Shown: in pieces, positions 1 through 8,822 of the stretch
Layout: each line of letters begins with the position of its first letter
Numbering within the stretch: the stretch's first letter is position 1
NCBI GenBank assembly: GCA_015063845.1
Contig: SVTJ01000009.1
Coordinates: 16,193-80,192 of the forward strand
Reading direction: 5' to 3'
DNA length: 64,000 nt
From: Oscillospiraceae bacterium
GTDB lineage: Bacteria; Bacillota; Clostridia; Oscillospirales; CAG-272
Notes under the pieces: generated by a model
Told to the model about the DNA's origin: nothing
Database searches by the model: none
The model's input: the letters and a program-made list of their open reading frames with translations, nothing else
Position numbers and translations under genes: made by a program

Positions 1-614
1 TTATTTATCTTTACATATAGGTCGACCAAGGCATCGACTCCTCCGGTTTCAACCGTTTCACGATCACCCCATTTTTTATAAGCCACAATAAGCTTGCCAA
101 ACTGTGTACCCCAGTCACCAACGTAGTTGATGCCGATACACTTGTAGCCTGCAAACTCGTGGAGCATCTTAAGGGAATGACCGATGACGGTCGTTCCGAG
201 GTGTCCAATATGGAAGGGCTTTGCGAGGTTGGGAGAGGAATAATCAAGTACTACCGTCTTGCCCTCACCGAATGTGGGAGCTCCGTATTTATCTCCTTTT
301 TCTCTGACCTCACGGACCACCTTAGATGCAAGTGCTTCGCCGTCGAGGAATATATTGAAGTATCCATTCACCGCTTCAGCGCGTGCCACGCAAGGCGCGT
401 CGAAGCCCTCGGCAATAGTTGCCGCGATCTTTACGGGCGCCATACGAAGCGTCTTGCTCATCTTAAAGCAAGGCAGAGCAAGGTCTCCCATCTTAGAGTC
501 GGGCGGATACTCAAGCATCGCCGTGATATCGGATATTTCCATAGTCGCATCGGGGTTAAGAAGCTTGATCTTTTCTACTATCTTACCCGCAATAGCATTC
601 TTAATTGAAAGCAT
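1..614 (-). CDS. argS: Arginyl-tRNA synthetase, N-terminal part (runs off the window)
   Basis: Class I aminoacyl-tRNA synthetase that charges tRNA-Arg in the cytoplasm. Only the first 204 codons are inside the window; the gene continues past base 1. The translation starts MLSIKNAIAGKIVEKIK and shows the N-terminal additional (tRNA-binding) domain over about residues 1-105. The class I signature HIGH follows at residues 135-138 within SSPNLAKPFHIGHLG, which is diagnostic for ArgS. The ATG at 612-614 is preceded by AAGGAG at good spacing. It lies downstream of ybaK but has its own promoter at 651-679, so it can be transcribed separately from the nusB operon. Confidence 0.93.
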   Translation of the reverse strand, partial: MLSIKNAIAGKIVEKIKLLNPDATMEISDITAMLEYPPDSKMGDLALPCFKMSKTLRMAPVKIAATIAEGFDAPCVARAEAVNGYFNIFLDGEALASKVVREVREKGDKYGAPTFGEGKTVVLDYSSPNLAKPFHIGHLGTTVIGHSLKMLHEFAGYKCIGINYVGDWGTQFGKLIVAYKKWGDRETVETGGVDALVDLYVKIN

Positions 615-650
615 TTTTTGTCTCCTTAATATTTCAAATCACAAGATTAC

Positions 651-679
651 ATTATACTACATTTACGCACAAAATTCAA
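651..679 (-). promoter_or_regulatory. Sigma-A promoter of argS
   Basis: Read on the minus strand, TTGAAT (-35, 674-679) is followed by a 17-bp spacer and TATAAT (-10, 651-656), about 35 nt before the argS start. The untranslated leader is too short for a T-box. Confidence 0.7.
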
Positions 680-693
680 GTATATGCGTAAAA

Positions 694-1167
694 TTATTTA
701 ACTGTCACGTCGGCATATCTTGCGCCCGTGAAGCGCACGATATCCTCTCTCTTTAAAAGCAGCTGTATTCCCTTCGTTCCCGCGCTGACCGTAAGCTCGT
801 CAAGGCTCTCTGCACTCGCGTCGAAATAAGTTGGGAATTTCTTTTTCATTCCGACAGGTGAGCAACCGCCTCTGATATATCCCGTAAGTCCAAGAAGCTC
901 CTTGACCGCCACAGGCTCTACCTTTTTATTGCCAGTGATGCTTGCCGCACGCTTCAGGTCTATCTCCTTATGGCAAGGAATACAGAACACCATAAGCGCA
1001 TTCTTATCAGAGCGAAGCACTATGGTCTTGAAGACCATCTCATAAGGAAGTCCTATACAATCAGCTATGTGGGTCCCCGAAAGATCGTTCTCATCGACCT
1101 CGTACACGCAAGGTGTGTATTTTATCTTTGCCGCGTCGAGCTGACGCATAGCGTTTGTCTTTGTCAT
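694..1167 (-). CDS. ybaK: Cys-tRNA(Pro) deacylase, YbaK/EbsC family
   Basis: A 157-residue free-standing editing enzyme that hydrolyses Cys-tRNA(Pro) made by mischarging prolyl-tRNA synthetase. The whole length is the YbaK/ProX fold. The sequence MVFKTIVLRSD contains Lys47, which corresponds to the essential lysine of the family, and the glycine-rich segment IRGGCSPVGMKKKFP is typical of YbaK. The length matches bacterial homologues. Its ATG overlaps the recN stop by one base (TGATG at 1165-1169), so it is translationally coupled as the last gene of the nusB-recN operon. Confidence 0.9.
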   Translation of the reverse strand: MTKTNAMRQLDAAKIKYTPCVYEVDENDLSGTHIADCIGLPYEMVFKTIVLRSDKNALMVFCIPCHKEIDLKRAASITGNKKVEPVAVKELLGLTGYIRGGCSPVGMKKKFPTYFDASAESLDELTVSAGTKGIQLLLKREDIVRFTGARYADVTVK

Positions 1168-2840
1168 CAGTAGGTCTCCCCCTCGGATATAAGCTCCTCT
1201 GCCGCACGGCGCACCGCGTCTGTTATTTCTATGCCGCCGAGAATTCTGGCAACCTCGCGCACTCTTCCCTCTCTGTCAAGAGGTGTAAGAGCCGTGCTCA
1301 CTCTGCCGTCGTGCTCTGCCTTTGAGATATACAAATGATTATCCGCAAGAGAAGCTATCTGCGCCGAGTGAGTAACACACAGCACCTGCGCTCCCTTGCC
1401 TATCTCCTTAAGCTTGATACCGACCTTTCGTGACGTCTTTCCCGATATTCCCGTATCTATCTCGTCGAAAATTACCGTTCCCACTCCGTCGCACTCATTG
1501 AGCACGTTCTTAAGTGAGAGCATAATTCTCGCAAGCTCACCGCCCGAGGCTATACGCGCCATAGGTAAAAGCGGCTCACCCGGGTTTGTGGATATCATAA
1601 ACTCAACTCTGTCAAGTCCGAACGCGCAAAAATCGCTCTCTGCCTTGATGCCGACCTCGAACCGCACCTTAGGCATATCGAGGAAAGCGAGCGTTTCGAG
1701 CACACGTCCGTTAAGCTCTCTTGCGGCACGTCTTCTGCTTTTTGTCAAAGCGTCTGCCGCAGCCTTAGCGCGTGCTTCTATGTCCTTTATCTGCTCTTCA
1801 AGCTCTATCTTGCGGTCGTCGGCGTTCTCTATCATATCAAGACGCTTTGCCGCCGTCTCTCTGAATTCAAGTATCTCTTTGACCGTGCTGCCGTATTTTC
1901 TCTTAAGCTTTGATATAGCGTTAAGACGAGCCTCTGCTTTATCGAGCTTCGCGGTGGGGTCACCGTCGCCAAGGTCGCAAAGTGCCGCCGCGCTTTCGGC
2001 AATGTCGTCAAGCTCATAGCGTATACTTTCAAGTCTGCGCGCAAGCTCCTCTGCCTCAGGAACAGCATCCGCTATCGCATCAAGCGCGCCTGCCGCTCTC
2101 ATTGTGAGGTACGACGCGCCAAGGCTCTTCTCACCGCCGCCTATGGCTTTATTCACAAGAGCTACGCTCTTATTTATCTTTTCAAGGCTCTGAAGCTTAC
2201 GCACGAGCTCAAGTAGTGCCTCTTCTTCTCCGTCCTTAAGCTTGACCGCGTCGATATCCGCTATCTGGAACTTCAGCATCTCACGAAGTCTCGCCTGCTC
2301 CATAGCGTCATTGCAAAGGCAATCAAGCTCGGCTCTCGCGTGCAAAAGCTCGTGGTAAACAGCGGAATATGCCAAAAGCAGCTCGCCGTTTGACGCAAAG
2401 CTATCAAGAAGCTTTACGTGATTCTTAGGGTCAAGCAGCTGCTGATTATCGTTTTGTCCGTGTATATTGAACAGCATACCGCCTATATCACGGAGCATAG
2501 CGACCGTTATCGCTCTGCCGTCAAGCTTTGCAGTCGAGCCGCTTTTTGTAAGCGTTCTCGTGAGCATGACCGTTCCGTCCTCACACTCAAAGCCCATTTC
2601 GCCAAGCGCAAGTCTCACCTGCTCACCAACGTCCGCAAAAACGGCACTGACCACTGCTCTCTCCTCTCCCGTTCGGATAAGCTCCTTATCCGCCCTTGAG
2701 CCGAGCAAAAGCCCGAGACTGTCTATAATTATTGATTTTCCCGCTCCCGTTTCACCCGAGAGCACGGTCATACCGCCATCAAGGTCTACGTCAAGCGACT
2801 TGACCACAGCGATATTTTCTATATGCAAGGATTGTAGCAT
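1167..2840 (-). CDS. recN: DNA repair protein RecN
   Basis: SMC-like ATPase of double-strand-break repair, 557 residues, the usual RecN length. A Walker A motif GETGAGKS lies at residues 29-36. A long, probably coiled-coil centre covers about residues 150-365. The Walker B/signature region TVIFDEIDTGISG is near residues 456-467 and is followed by the His-switch THS. N- and C-terminal nucleotide-binding halves therefore bracket a coiled coil, as in the family. It follows argR by 12 nt, the standard ahrC/argR-recN order of Firmicutes, and overlaps ybaK by one base. Confidence 0.96.
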   Translation of the reverse strand: MLQSLHIENIAVVKSLDVDLDGGMTVLSGETGAGKSIIIDSLGLLLGSRADKELIRTGEERAVVSAVFADVGEQVRLALGEMGFECEDGTVMLTRTLTKSGSTAKLDGRAITVAMLRDIGGMLFNIHGQNDNQQLLDPKNHVKLLDSFASNGELLLAYSAVYHELLHARAELDCLCNDAMEQARLREMLKFQIADIDAVKLKDGEEEALLELVRKLQSLEKINKSVALVNKAIGGGEKSLGASYLTMRAAGALDAIADAVPEAEELARRLESIRYELDDIAESAAALCDLGDGDPTAKLDKAEARLNAISKLKRKYGSTVKEILEFRETAAKRLDMIENADDRKIELEEQIKDIEARAKAAADALTKSRRRAARELNGRVLETLAFLDMPKVRFEVGIKAESDFCAFGLDRVEFMISTNPGEPLLPMARIASGGELARIMLSLKNVLNECDGVGTVIFDEIDTGISGKTSRKVGIKLKEIGKGAQVLCVTHSAQIASLADNHLYISKAEHDGRVSTALTPLDREGRVREVARILGGIEITDAVRRAAEELISEGETY

Positions 2841-2852
2841 CTTCCGTCCGCC

Positions 2853-3308
2853 TTAATACGTTTTCATAAGTTCCTTTATCTTCTCGCTGAACTCCGCCGA
2901 GCTCTCAACGTCGATAGTGACGACGATTATAGTGTCGTCTCCCGCAACACAGCCAAGCACGCTGTCAAGGTTAAGCGCGTCAACTCCCGATGCGACCGCC
3001 TGAGCAAGTCCCGGGAAGGTCTTTATCACGACCGTATTCATCGAATACTTAACGCTTGTAATAGACTCCACCATTGCGTGATTGAGCTTGACCATTCCTA
3101 TGTGCTCGTGCGCTCTGCCGACCGTATATCTGTAAACACCCATAGCGGACATATTCTTTGTTAGCTTCAAGTCACGAAGGTCGCGCGAGACGGTTGCCTG
3201 AGTTACCTTGAATCCCTCGTTTTTGAGTATCTCGGTTATCTCGTCCTGCGTCTGTACGTCAAAATTTGAAACTATTTCGAGTATTCTTTCCTGTCTCTGC
3301 TTTTTCAT
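2853..3308 (-). CDS. argR: Arginine repressor ArgR/AhrC
   Basis: Arginine-responsive transcription factor of 151 residues, which acts as a hexamer that represses arginine biosynthesis and may activate catabolism. The N-terminal winged helix-turn-helix (about 1-70) carries the recognition segment TQATVSRDLRDL (SRDLRDL at 41-47). The C-terminal oligomerisation and arginine-binding domain carries the conserved GDDT motif at about 123-126. RBS-like GGAGATAAAA precedes the ATG. It is placed between nadK and recN, as in most Clostridia. No arginine biosynthesis gene lies in this window, so its targets are elsewhere. Confidence 0.95.
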   Translation of the reverse strand: MKKQRQERILEIVSNFDVQTQDEITEILKNEGFKVTQATVSRDLRDLKLTKNMSAMGVYRYTVGRAHEHIGMVKLNHAMVESITSVKYSMNTVVIKTFPGLAQAVASGVDALNLDSVLGCVAGDDTIIVVTIDVESSAEFSEKIKELMKTY

Positions 3309-3324
3309 TTTTATCTCCTGCCTC

Positions 3325-4194
3325 TTATAGAAGCTTTTTCAATCTGATTTTTGAGCAGAAGCTTCCGTCCTTAAGACGCAAAAGCTTTGCCTTTATGGGG
3401 GATTTTGTGATAAGCGCAACGTCACCGTGATACATCTCAAAGTTCACTCTGCCGTCTATCGTCAGGTGGAGCATCTTTTCACGTACGCACACGTTCTTTA
3501 TCTTAAGCGTTGCGGTATCGGGAAAAATGAGAGGGCGCGCAAAAAGCGAATGCGGACATACGGGTGTGACGCATATGCACGAAAGCTCGGGGGCTACGAT
3601 AGGTCCGCCTGCTGACAGCGAATACGCCGTTGAGCCTGTCGGAGTTGCCACCACAAGTCCGTCCGCGCGATAGGTATTGACAAGCTCGTCTTTGTCGGAC
3701 AGCTCAAGGTCGACTATCCTTGCAGTCGTTCCGTTAGCTATGACCGCTTCATTCAGCGCATCTGCCTTGAATTTGACCTGACCCTTTGAGGATACCACTG
3801 TGATATTGAGCATTGCGCGCTCATCAAGCACGTATTCTCCCGAAAAAATTCTGTCTATAAGGTCAAGCTCATCCATCTCAAGCTCGGTCATATATCCCAC
3901 TCTGCCCATATTTATTCCGAGCACGGGAATTCCCGAGGGAGCTGCGCGGCGCGCGTTGTCAAGCATAGAGCCGTCGCCGCCGATGACTATCGCAAGCTCC
4001 GCCTCATTGTATATCTCCTCTATCGGCTTATATGTGAATATCGGAGCGTGCAGATGATTGCGGATTATTCTTTCTTTGTAATTCTGAGGTATAAGTATAC
4101 GCTCAACTCTATCCCCGATCTTTTCTGCCACAAGCATTGCAGCCTGAAGCTTTTCGGAAATATTGTAATTGGTTATCAATGCAATGGTTTTCAT
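3325..4194 (-). CDS. nadK: NAD kinase
   Basis: ATP- or polyphosphate-dependent NAD+ phosphorylating enzyme that produces NADP+, 289 residues. The GGDGSM motif is at residues 72-77, the NE/D motif (ALNEAV, N148-E149) is in place, and the conserved glycine-rich TPTGSTAYSLSAGGP begins near residue 185. All are needed for catalysis, so the enzyme should be active. It is the fourth gene from the 3' end of the nusB operon; gaps of 25 and 16 nt separate it from tlyA and argR. Confidence 0.95.
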   Translation of the reverse strand: MKTIALITNYNISEKLQAAMLVAEKIGDRVERILIPQNYKERIIRNHLHAPIFTYKPIEEIYNEAELAIVIGGDGSMLDNARRAAPSGIPVLGINMGRVGYMTELEMDELDLIDRIFSGEYVLDERAMLNITVVSSKGQVKFKADALNEAVIANGTTARIVDLELSDKDELVNTYRADGLVVATPTGSTAYSLSAGGPIVAPELSCICVTPVCPHSLFARPLIFPDTATLKIKNVCVREKMLHLTIDGRVNFEMYHGDVALITKSPIKAKLLRLKDGSFCSKIRLKKLL

Positions 4195-4219
4195 TGTTTA
4201 CCGTCCTATGTTTTTTCGC

Positions 4220-5002
4220 TCACAGTGCCGTGATGCGCTTTATCGTTTTGTCGTCAATACGCGGTGTTATGCACTCACGCTTGACAAAATATGCAAGGTA
4301 TTCCTTATTTCCGTCTCCACCCTCTATGGGAGAACGTATCAGTCCCAGACAGTCAAAGCCGTACTCAACAGCGCAGCTTATTACTCTTTTCGCGGCAAGA
4401 TAGCGGTATGCTCCGCTATGTACGACACCGTTCTTTCCAAGTGCCGCTCTTCCCGCTTCAAACTGCGGTTTTATAAGACTTACAAACACGCCGCCGTCCT
4501 TAAGCACCTCTGCTATCCTCGGTATGATATAGGTCTGCGAGATAAACGAAACGTCAGCGACCGCAACGTCGCACTCGCCATCCGTAACGCTTGTGTCAAG
4601 CTCTCTGGCGTTGAACTGCTCGACAGAGCACACCCTTTCGTCCGCGAGAAGATCGGGGTGCAGCTGCCCTACACCGCTGTCCACGGCGTACACCATTGCA
4701 GCTCCCCTTTTCAAAAGGCAATCCGTAAAGCCGCCCGTTGACGCTCCCACGTCCACCGCCTTTTTTCGGTTTACGTTTATCGAGAAAGCATCAAGCGCCG
4801 CCTCAAGCTTCATTCCGCCTCGGCTGACGTACTTGAATATCTGTTCTATCTTTACCTCATGCTCAACGTTTTCATTGACGGCAGCCGACGCCTTTTTGAC
4901 CACCTCTCCGTCTATGCTCACCGCTCCCGCGGCTATGAGGTCCTGCGCTTTTTTTCGGCTCTTTACGTATCCTGCCGCCGAAAGATATACGTCCGCTCTC
5001 AT
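4220..5002 (-). CDS. tlyA: TlyA-family rRNA (cytidine-2'-O)-methyltransferase
   Basis: SAM-dependent 2'-O-methyltransferase family that modifies 16S/23S rRNA. An S4 RNA-binding domain occupies about residues 1-60 (RADVYLSAAGYVKSRKKAQD), followed by an FtsJ-like Rossmann domain with the SAM motif DVGASTGGFTDCLL. The ATG at 5000-5002 overlaps the stop of the upstream gene by one base (TAATG), which makes it a better start than an in-frame TTG 9 nt upstream. The length of 260 residues is normal. The exact modified nucleotide cannot be read from the sequence. Confidence 0.92.
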   Translation of the reverse strand: MRADVYLSAAGYVKSRKKAQDLIAAGAVSIDGEVVKKASAAVNENVEHEVKIEQIFKYVSRGGMKLEAALDAFSINVNRKKAVDVGASTGGFTDCLLKRGAAMVYAVDSGVGQLHPDLLADERVCSVEQFNARELDTSVTDGECDVAVADVSFISQTYIIPRIAEVLKDGGVFVSLIKPQFEAGRAALGKNGVVHSGAYRYLAAKRVISCAVEYGFDCLGLIRSPIEGGDGNKEYLAYFVKRECITPRIDDKTIKRITAL

Positions 5003-5472
5003 TATGCCCAAGGACCAAGCACGAACGCCATTCCGATAGCGACCGCTATTCCGAGCAGCGCGCCCATAAATACCTGGAAAGGAGTATGTCCCACAAGCTC
5101 CTTAAGACCTGTGTTGAACTCCTCCGAGTTACCCGCAAACAGCTCCTTTGTGATCTTGTTGATTATAGCCGCCTGCTTACCCGTTTCATAACGAACTCCT
5201 CTTGCGTCGGTCATTACTATACCCGAGAGCACCAGAGAAATAGCAAACGCCGCCGAGCCAAGTCCCTCTCCTATGCCGCACGCTATACAAAGCGCGCACA
5301 CCGACGAGGAGTGTGATGAGGGCATTCCGCCCGTTGAGAAAAATATGTTCGCAAGGTTGCGATCATCCTTTGTGAACAGCGCAATTATAACCTTTATAAG
5401 CTGTGCCAAAAACCAGCCTACGAGCGCGCTCATCAAAATATAACTTGTAAAAAAGTCCTTAACGTATTCCAA
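5002..5472 (-). CDS. Divergent PAP2-family membrane protein (YuiD-like)
   Basis: Small membrane protein of about 156 residues related to acid phosphatase/vanadium-dependent haloperoxidase proteins (COG1963, YuiD of Bacillus). It has about four hydrophobic segments, and the conserved core GGMPSSHSSSV contains the family's serine-histidine motif. No ATG lies upstream of the first membrane segment. A TTG at 5470-5472 sits 6 nt after GGAGG and is the best start; an in-frame TTG 6 nt further upstream abuts the RBS. It lies between ispA and tlyA, in the prenyl/lipid part of the operon. A role in prenyl-phosphate turnover is inference only. Confidence 0.85.
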   Translation of the reverse strand: MEYVKDFFTSYILMSALVGWFLAQLIKVIIALFTKDDRNLANIFFSTGGMPSSHSSSVCALCIACGIGEGLGSAAFAISLVLSGIVMTDARGVRYETGKQAAIINKITKELFAGNSEEFNTGLKELVGHTPFQVFMGALLGIAVAIGMAFVLGPWA

Positions 5473-5487
5473 AGTCAACCTCCAAGA

Positions 5488-6384
5488 TCAATTCGTTCTT
5501 TCAAGCAGATACCGTGCGAGCTCAGCGAGTGTATCGCAATTCTGCAATCCCTCGAGAGCCTCTATCGCTTGGTTTGTAAGTGTACGCGCGTATTCCTTTG
5601 CCTCATCGACTGTATAAAAGCTAAGAAACGTAGTTTTGTTGTTATCCGCATCCGAGCGCACGCTCTTACCGAGCTGCTGCTCGTCCGCCGTTACGTCCAG
5701 AACGTCGTCCACCACCTGGAACGCAAGTCCTATCTTTGCGGCATATACCGACAGCTTTTGCGATTCCACGCTGTCAGTTCCGTATCCCGCCGCGATACAG
5801 CCAAGCCGCGCCGAGCACACTATAAGCGCGCCCGTTTTGAGCGAATGAAGTCTCAAAAGCTTTGAAAACTCATAGCTCTGCTCCTCACCCGCAAGGTCCA
5901 TTATCTGACCGCCTATCATTCCGCGCTCGCCTGCGGCATCCGCGAGAAGCCTCACGGCTTCAGCCTTTTGGCCCGCGTCAAGCATATCCGTGCCAACTGC
6001 CGTGGCAAACGCCTTTGTCAGCAGAGCGTCACCGGCCAAGAGCGCGTTTGCGTAGCCGAACTCAATATGATTTGACGGCTTTCCTCTGCGCATATCGTCA
6101 TCGTCCATACAGGGCAGATCGTCGTGTATGAGCGAATAGGTGTGTATCATCTCGATAGCGCACGCCAAAGGCATCGACGCTTTCTCATCACCGCCTAAAG
6201 ACGCGCACACCTCGTTTACTATAAACGGTCTTATTCTCTTTCCGCCGCCCAGCAAGGAGTATCTCTGCGCGCGAAAGATAAGACCTATATCCTCGTCCTC
6301 GCCCGAAGAATACGCGCTGAGCGCCGCCTCTACCCTATCGGAGTTCTGTTTTATTCTATCAAGCAAGATGTCCTTATTGTTCAT
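5488..6384 (-). CDS. ispA: Polyprenyl synthetase (farnesyl/geranylgeranyl diphosphate synthase)
   Basis: Trans-isoprenyl diphosphate synthase that condenses IPP with allylic diphosphates, 298 residues. The first aspartate-rich motif is DDLPCMDDDD (88-97) and the second is DDVLD (226-230); both bind Mg-diphosphate. The KRIRP segment (49-53) binds IPP. The product is probably C15, by analogy with IspA encoded beside xseB, but chain length was not tested. GAGG overlapping the xseB stop serves as RBS. The usual neighbour dxs is missing from this operon. Confidence 0.94.
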   Translation of the reverse strand: MNNKDILLDRIKQNSDRVEAALSAYSSGEDEDIGLIFRAQRYSLLGGGKRIRPFIVNEVCASLGGDEKASMPLACAIEMIHTYSLIHDDLPCMDDDDMRRGKPSNHIEFGYANALLAGDALLTKAFATAVGTDMLDAGQKAEAVRLLADAAGERGMIGGQIMDLAGEEQSYEFSKLLRLHSLKTGALIVCSARLGCIAAGYGTDSVESQKLSVYAAKIGLAFQVVDDVLDVTADEQQLGKSVRSDADNNKTTFLSFYTVDEAKEYARTLTNQAIEALEGLQNCDTLAELARYLLERTN

Positions 6385-6393
6385 ATCAAAACC

Positions 6394-6642
6394 TCAAAGC
6401 ACGCAAGACGTATCGAACGGCACTTCTCCGACCTCGCCGTCAGCGCTCATCTTAAGCATATTTATCTTTCTCTGCGCGTCCTCAAGGCGAGCGTTAGCTA
6501 TCTTTACGAGAGACACACCCTCCTCATAGAGCTCAAGAGATCTTTCAAGACTTATATTCTCAGCGGAAAGCAGAGACACAACTTCGTCAAGGCGCTTCAT
6601 CGCGCTCTCAAGGTCCTTATATTCGGTTTTCTTCTGTTCCAT
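6394..6642 (-). CDS. xseB: Exodeoxyribonuclease VII small subunit
   Basis: An 82-residue, mostly helical subunit of exonuclease VII. The conserved region YKDLESAMKRLDEVVSLL and the LERSLELYEEGVSLV helix match XseB. It starts 1 nt after the xseA stop, with GAGAGG inside the end of xseA as RBS, so the two subunits are co-translated. It is required together with XseA for degradation of single-stranded DNA. Confidence 0.95.
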   Translation of the reverse strand: MEQKKTEYKDLESAMKRLDEVVSLLSAENISLERSLELYEEGVSLVKIANARLEDAQRKINMLKMSADGEVGEVPFDTSCVL

Positions 6643-6643
6643 A

Positions 6644-7849
6644 TCATTTTCCTCTCTTTCCCGTTACCAAAGCGTCGATGCTTCCGTCTGACACGAGCAC
6701 GCTTATCTTTTGATCCTTCTCGACCTGAGACGTTGACGACACTACCCTTCCGTCCGCATCCTGCGTAACGCTGTATCCTCTGCTTATTACCGCAAGCGGA
6801 TTTATCGCCTCAAGTCTTCCTGTGCTCGCCGCGAGCATCAGCCTTTTTTTATCAAGAGCCGCAAGCACCGATACGCTCATAAGCTCCTCTGCTTTATTTA
6901 TTCTGCTTCGCGCGTTTTTCAGCTTTTCCGTGGGAGATGCAAGCGCGAGCTGCTTTGCCGCCGCGTCAAGCGACGACCTATACGTTGCTATTCTCCTCTC
7001 AAGTAAGGTGCGCATTCTCACAGCCTTTTCGTCAACGCTCTGCAAAAGCGCGCCTCTGTCGGGAACGGCAAGCTCTGCCGCCGCAGACGGTGTTGGAGCT
7101 CTGAGGTCTGCCGCGTAGTCGCAAAGCGTGGTATCGGTCTCGTGACCTACCGCAGATATTATCGGGGTATTTGCCGCCGCGACCGCTCTCACGAGCGCCT
7201 CGTCATTGAACGCCCAAAGGTCCTCCGCCGAGCCTCCGCCGCGACCTATGATGATCACATCACACCCACCGACCGCATCAAGCAGCATAAGCGAGCGTCT
7301 CAGCTCCTCAGGAGCTTCCGCCCCCTGCACCGACGAGGGGCATATCACAAGCTCCGCTGTGGGGTATCTTCTTCCCGTGACGTTTATCATATCTCTTATC
7401 GCCGCGCCCGTCGGGGACGTGACGATACCTACGCGACACGGAAACGCGGGGATAGGCTTTTTTCTTGACGCGTCAAACAGTCCCTGTGCTCTCAGCTTTT
7501 CAAGCAGCCGTTGATATTCGGCATAGAGCGCGCCCGCTCCGTCGTCGGTCATCGCGTTGACGTACACCTGATATTTGCCCGACACCTCGTAGACCGAAAC
7601 CTTACCGTAAGCGACCACCTTATCTCCGCTCTTGGGAGAAAAATTCAAACGTGATGCGGCAGCTCTGAACATCACCGCCGCTATCTCCGACTTATCGTCC
7701 TTAAGCGTGAAATAAAGATGTCCGCTCGAATGCCTTTTGAAGTTTGATATCTCTCCCCTTATGGTAACGTAGTTAAGTACATCGTCGCTCTCCATAAGCA
7801 TTTTGATATAGCTATTAAGTTGTGATACCGACAATGCCTTATCCGTCAT
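6644..7849 (-). CDS. xseA: Exodeoxyribonuclease VII large subunit
   Basis: Catalytic subunit of exonuclease VII, about 401 residues. An N-terminal OB-fold (SVSQLNSYIKMLME... VTIRGEISNFKRHSSGHLYF) is followed by the nuclease domain with PTGAAIRDMINV, the IIGRGGGSAEDLWAFNDE motif and AVGHETDTTLCDYAADLRAPTP. The ATG at 7847-7849 is chosen because AGGTGA lies 8 nt upstream; a GTG 12 nt further upstream overlaps that RBS. The next gene downstream is xseB. Confidence 0.96.
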   Translation of the reverse strand: MTDKALSVSQLNSYIKMLMESDDVLNYVTIRGEISNFKRHSSGHLYFTLKDDKSEIAAVMFRAAASRLNFSPKSGDKVVAYGKVSVYEVSGKYQVYVNAMTDDGAGALYAEYQRLLEKLRAQGLFDASRKKPIPAFPCRVGIVTSPTGAAIRDMINVTGRRYPTAELVICPSSVQGAEAPEELRRSLMLLDAVGGCDVIIIGRGGGSAEDLWAFNDEALVRAVAAANTPIISAVGHETDTTLCDYAADLRAPTPSAAAELAVPDRGALLQSVDEKAVRMRTLLERRIATYRSSLDAAAKQLALASPTEKLKNARSRINKAEELMSVSVLAALDKKRLMLAASTGRLEAINPLAVISRGYSVTQDADGRVVSSTSQVEKDQKISVLVSDGSIDALVTGKRGK

Positions 7850-7868
7850 TTTTACATTCACCTAAAAA

Positions 7869-8822
7869 TTACTTTTGTTTATAAATATGTTCTCTTCTCG
7901 CAAGCAGCGCGATGCCCGCCGCGTTATCGGCGGAAAACTGCGGCTCGGAAAAGTAAGCGTCAAAGCGCGCCGACAGTCTATCTCTCATAAGCTTATTGGA
8001 CATAACGCCACCTGCGAATATCACAGGTCTTTCCCCGTATTTTTCCAAAACGTCCGCGCACATTTTCTCAAGCGTTCTTCCGATAAAGTCAAACACAAAC
8101 GCGGCTACCGCCTGCTTGTCAGCGCCGTTTTGATAAAGCTTCTTAGCGATATTTTCAACACCCGAAAGACTGCAAACGCCGTCTCTCACGCAAACTCCGT
8201 GAGAATGTATCTTTCCGTTATACTCCGCCGCGAGAGCCTCAAGCTGCGCTCCGCAAGGAAATCTCAAGCCGAGAAAGACACCTATCCTATCTATCGCCTG
8301 ACCTGCGTTTATGTCGTCGGTCTGTCCGACAAGCTCCACCGAAAATCCGCTTCCCGAGGGTCTTACAAGCAATGCCTCGGTCGTGCCGCCCGATACGTGA
8401 AAAGCAATAAAGCCGTCGCTTTCCAAAAGTCCGAGCTTATCCGCGGAATAAAGAGCCGCCATTACGTGTCCGTTCTGATGCGAAAGCTCATATACGGGCA
8501 CTCCCGCAACCGCGGCAAATGAATATGCCGCGCTCTTTCCCGAGAGAAAGCAAGGCATATAAGAGCCCTCCGCGTCTCTCGGTCTGGTTGACACTCCGAC
8601 CGCCACAGGCGTATATCCCTTGATAGCGTTTCCCAGCTGCTCCGCAACGCTCGGAAGATTTCTCACGTGCTCAAACACAGCCTCGGACTGTCTCAGTCCC
8701 CTTTCCCCTTCTTTAACGGGCAAGGGTATCTTTATATTCGCAATCACCCTACCTTCCGCATCGCACACAGCGGCAGAGGTGGTATAATTGCTGGTATCAA
8801 AGCCGACGAAGCACTCCTTCAT
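7869..8822 (-). CDS. TsaD/Kae1-family paralogue (O-sialoglycoprotein endopeptidase-like)
   Basis: A 317-residue ASKHA-fold protein of the Kae1/TsaD family. The N-terminus GFDTSNYTTSAAV, the metal-binding pair in SHQNGH (His115, His119), SGGTTEALLV and the C-terminal FAGGVMSNKLMRD are recognisable. In true TsaD the pair reads H-x-x-x-H in NHLEGH-type contexts, and the protein is longer. This shorter version is the form found between nusB and xseA in Clostridia and is a paralogue, not the t6A enzyme. Its substrate is unknown. Its ATG overlaps the nusB stop (TGATG at 8820-8824). Confidence 0.82.
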   Translation of the reverse strand: MKECFVGFDTSNYTTSAAVCDAEGRVIANIKIPLPVKEGERGLRQSEAVFEHVRNLPSVAEQLGNAIKGYTPVAVGVSTRPRDAEGSYMPCFLSGKSAAYSFAAVAGVPVYELSHQNGHVMAALYSADKLGLLESDGFIAFHVSGGTTEALLVRPSGSGFSVELVGQTDDINAGQAIDRIGVFLGLRFPCGAQLEALAAEYNGKIHSHGVCVRDGVCSLSGVENIAKKLYQNGADKQAVAAFVFDFIGRTLEKMCADVLEKYGERPVIFAGGVMSNKLMRDRLSARFDAYFSEPQFSADNAAGIALLARREHIYKQK

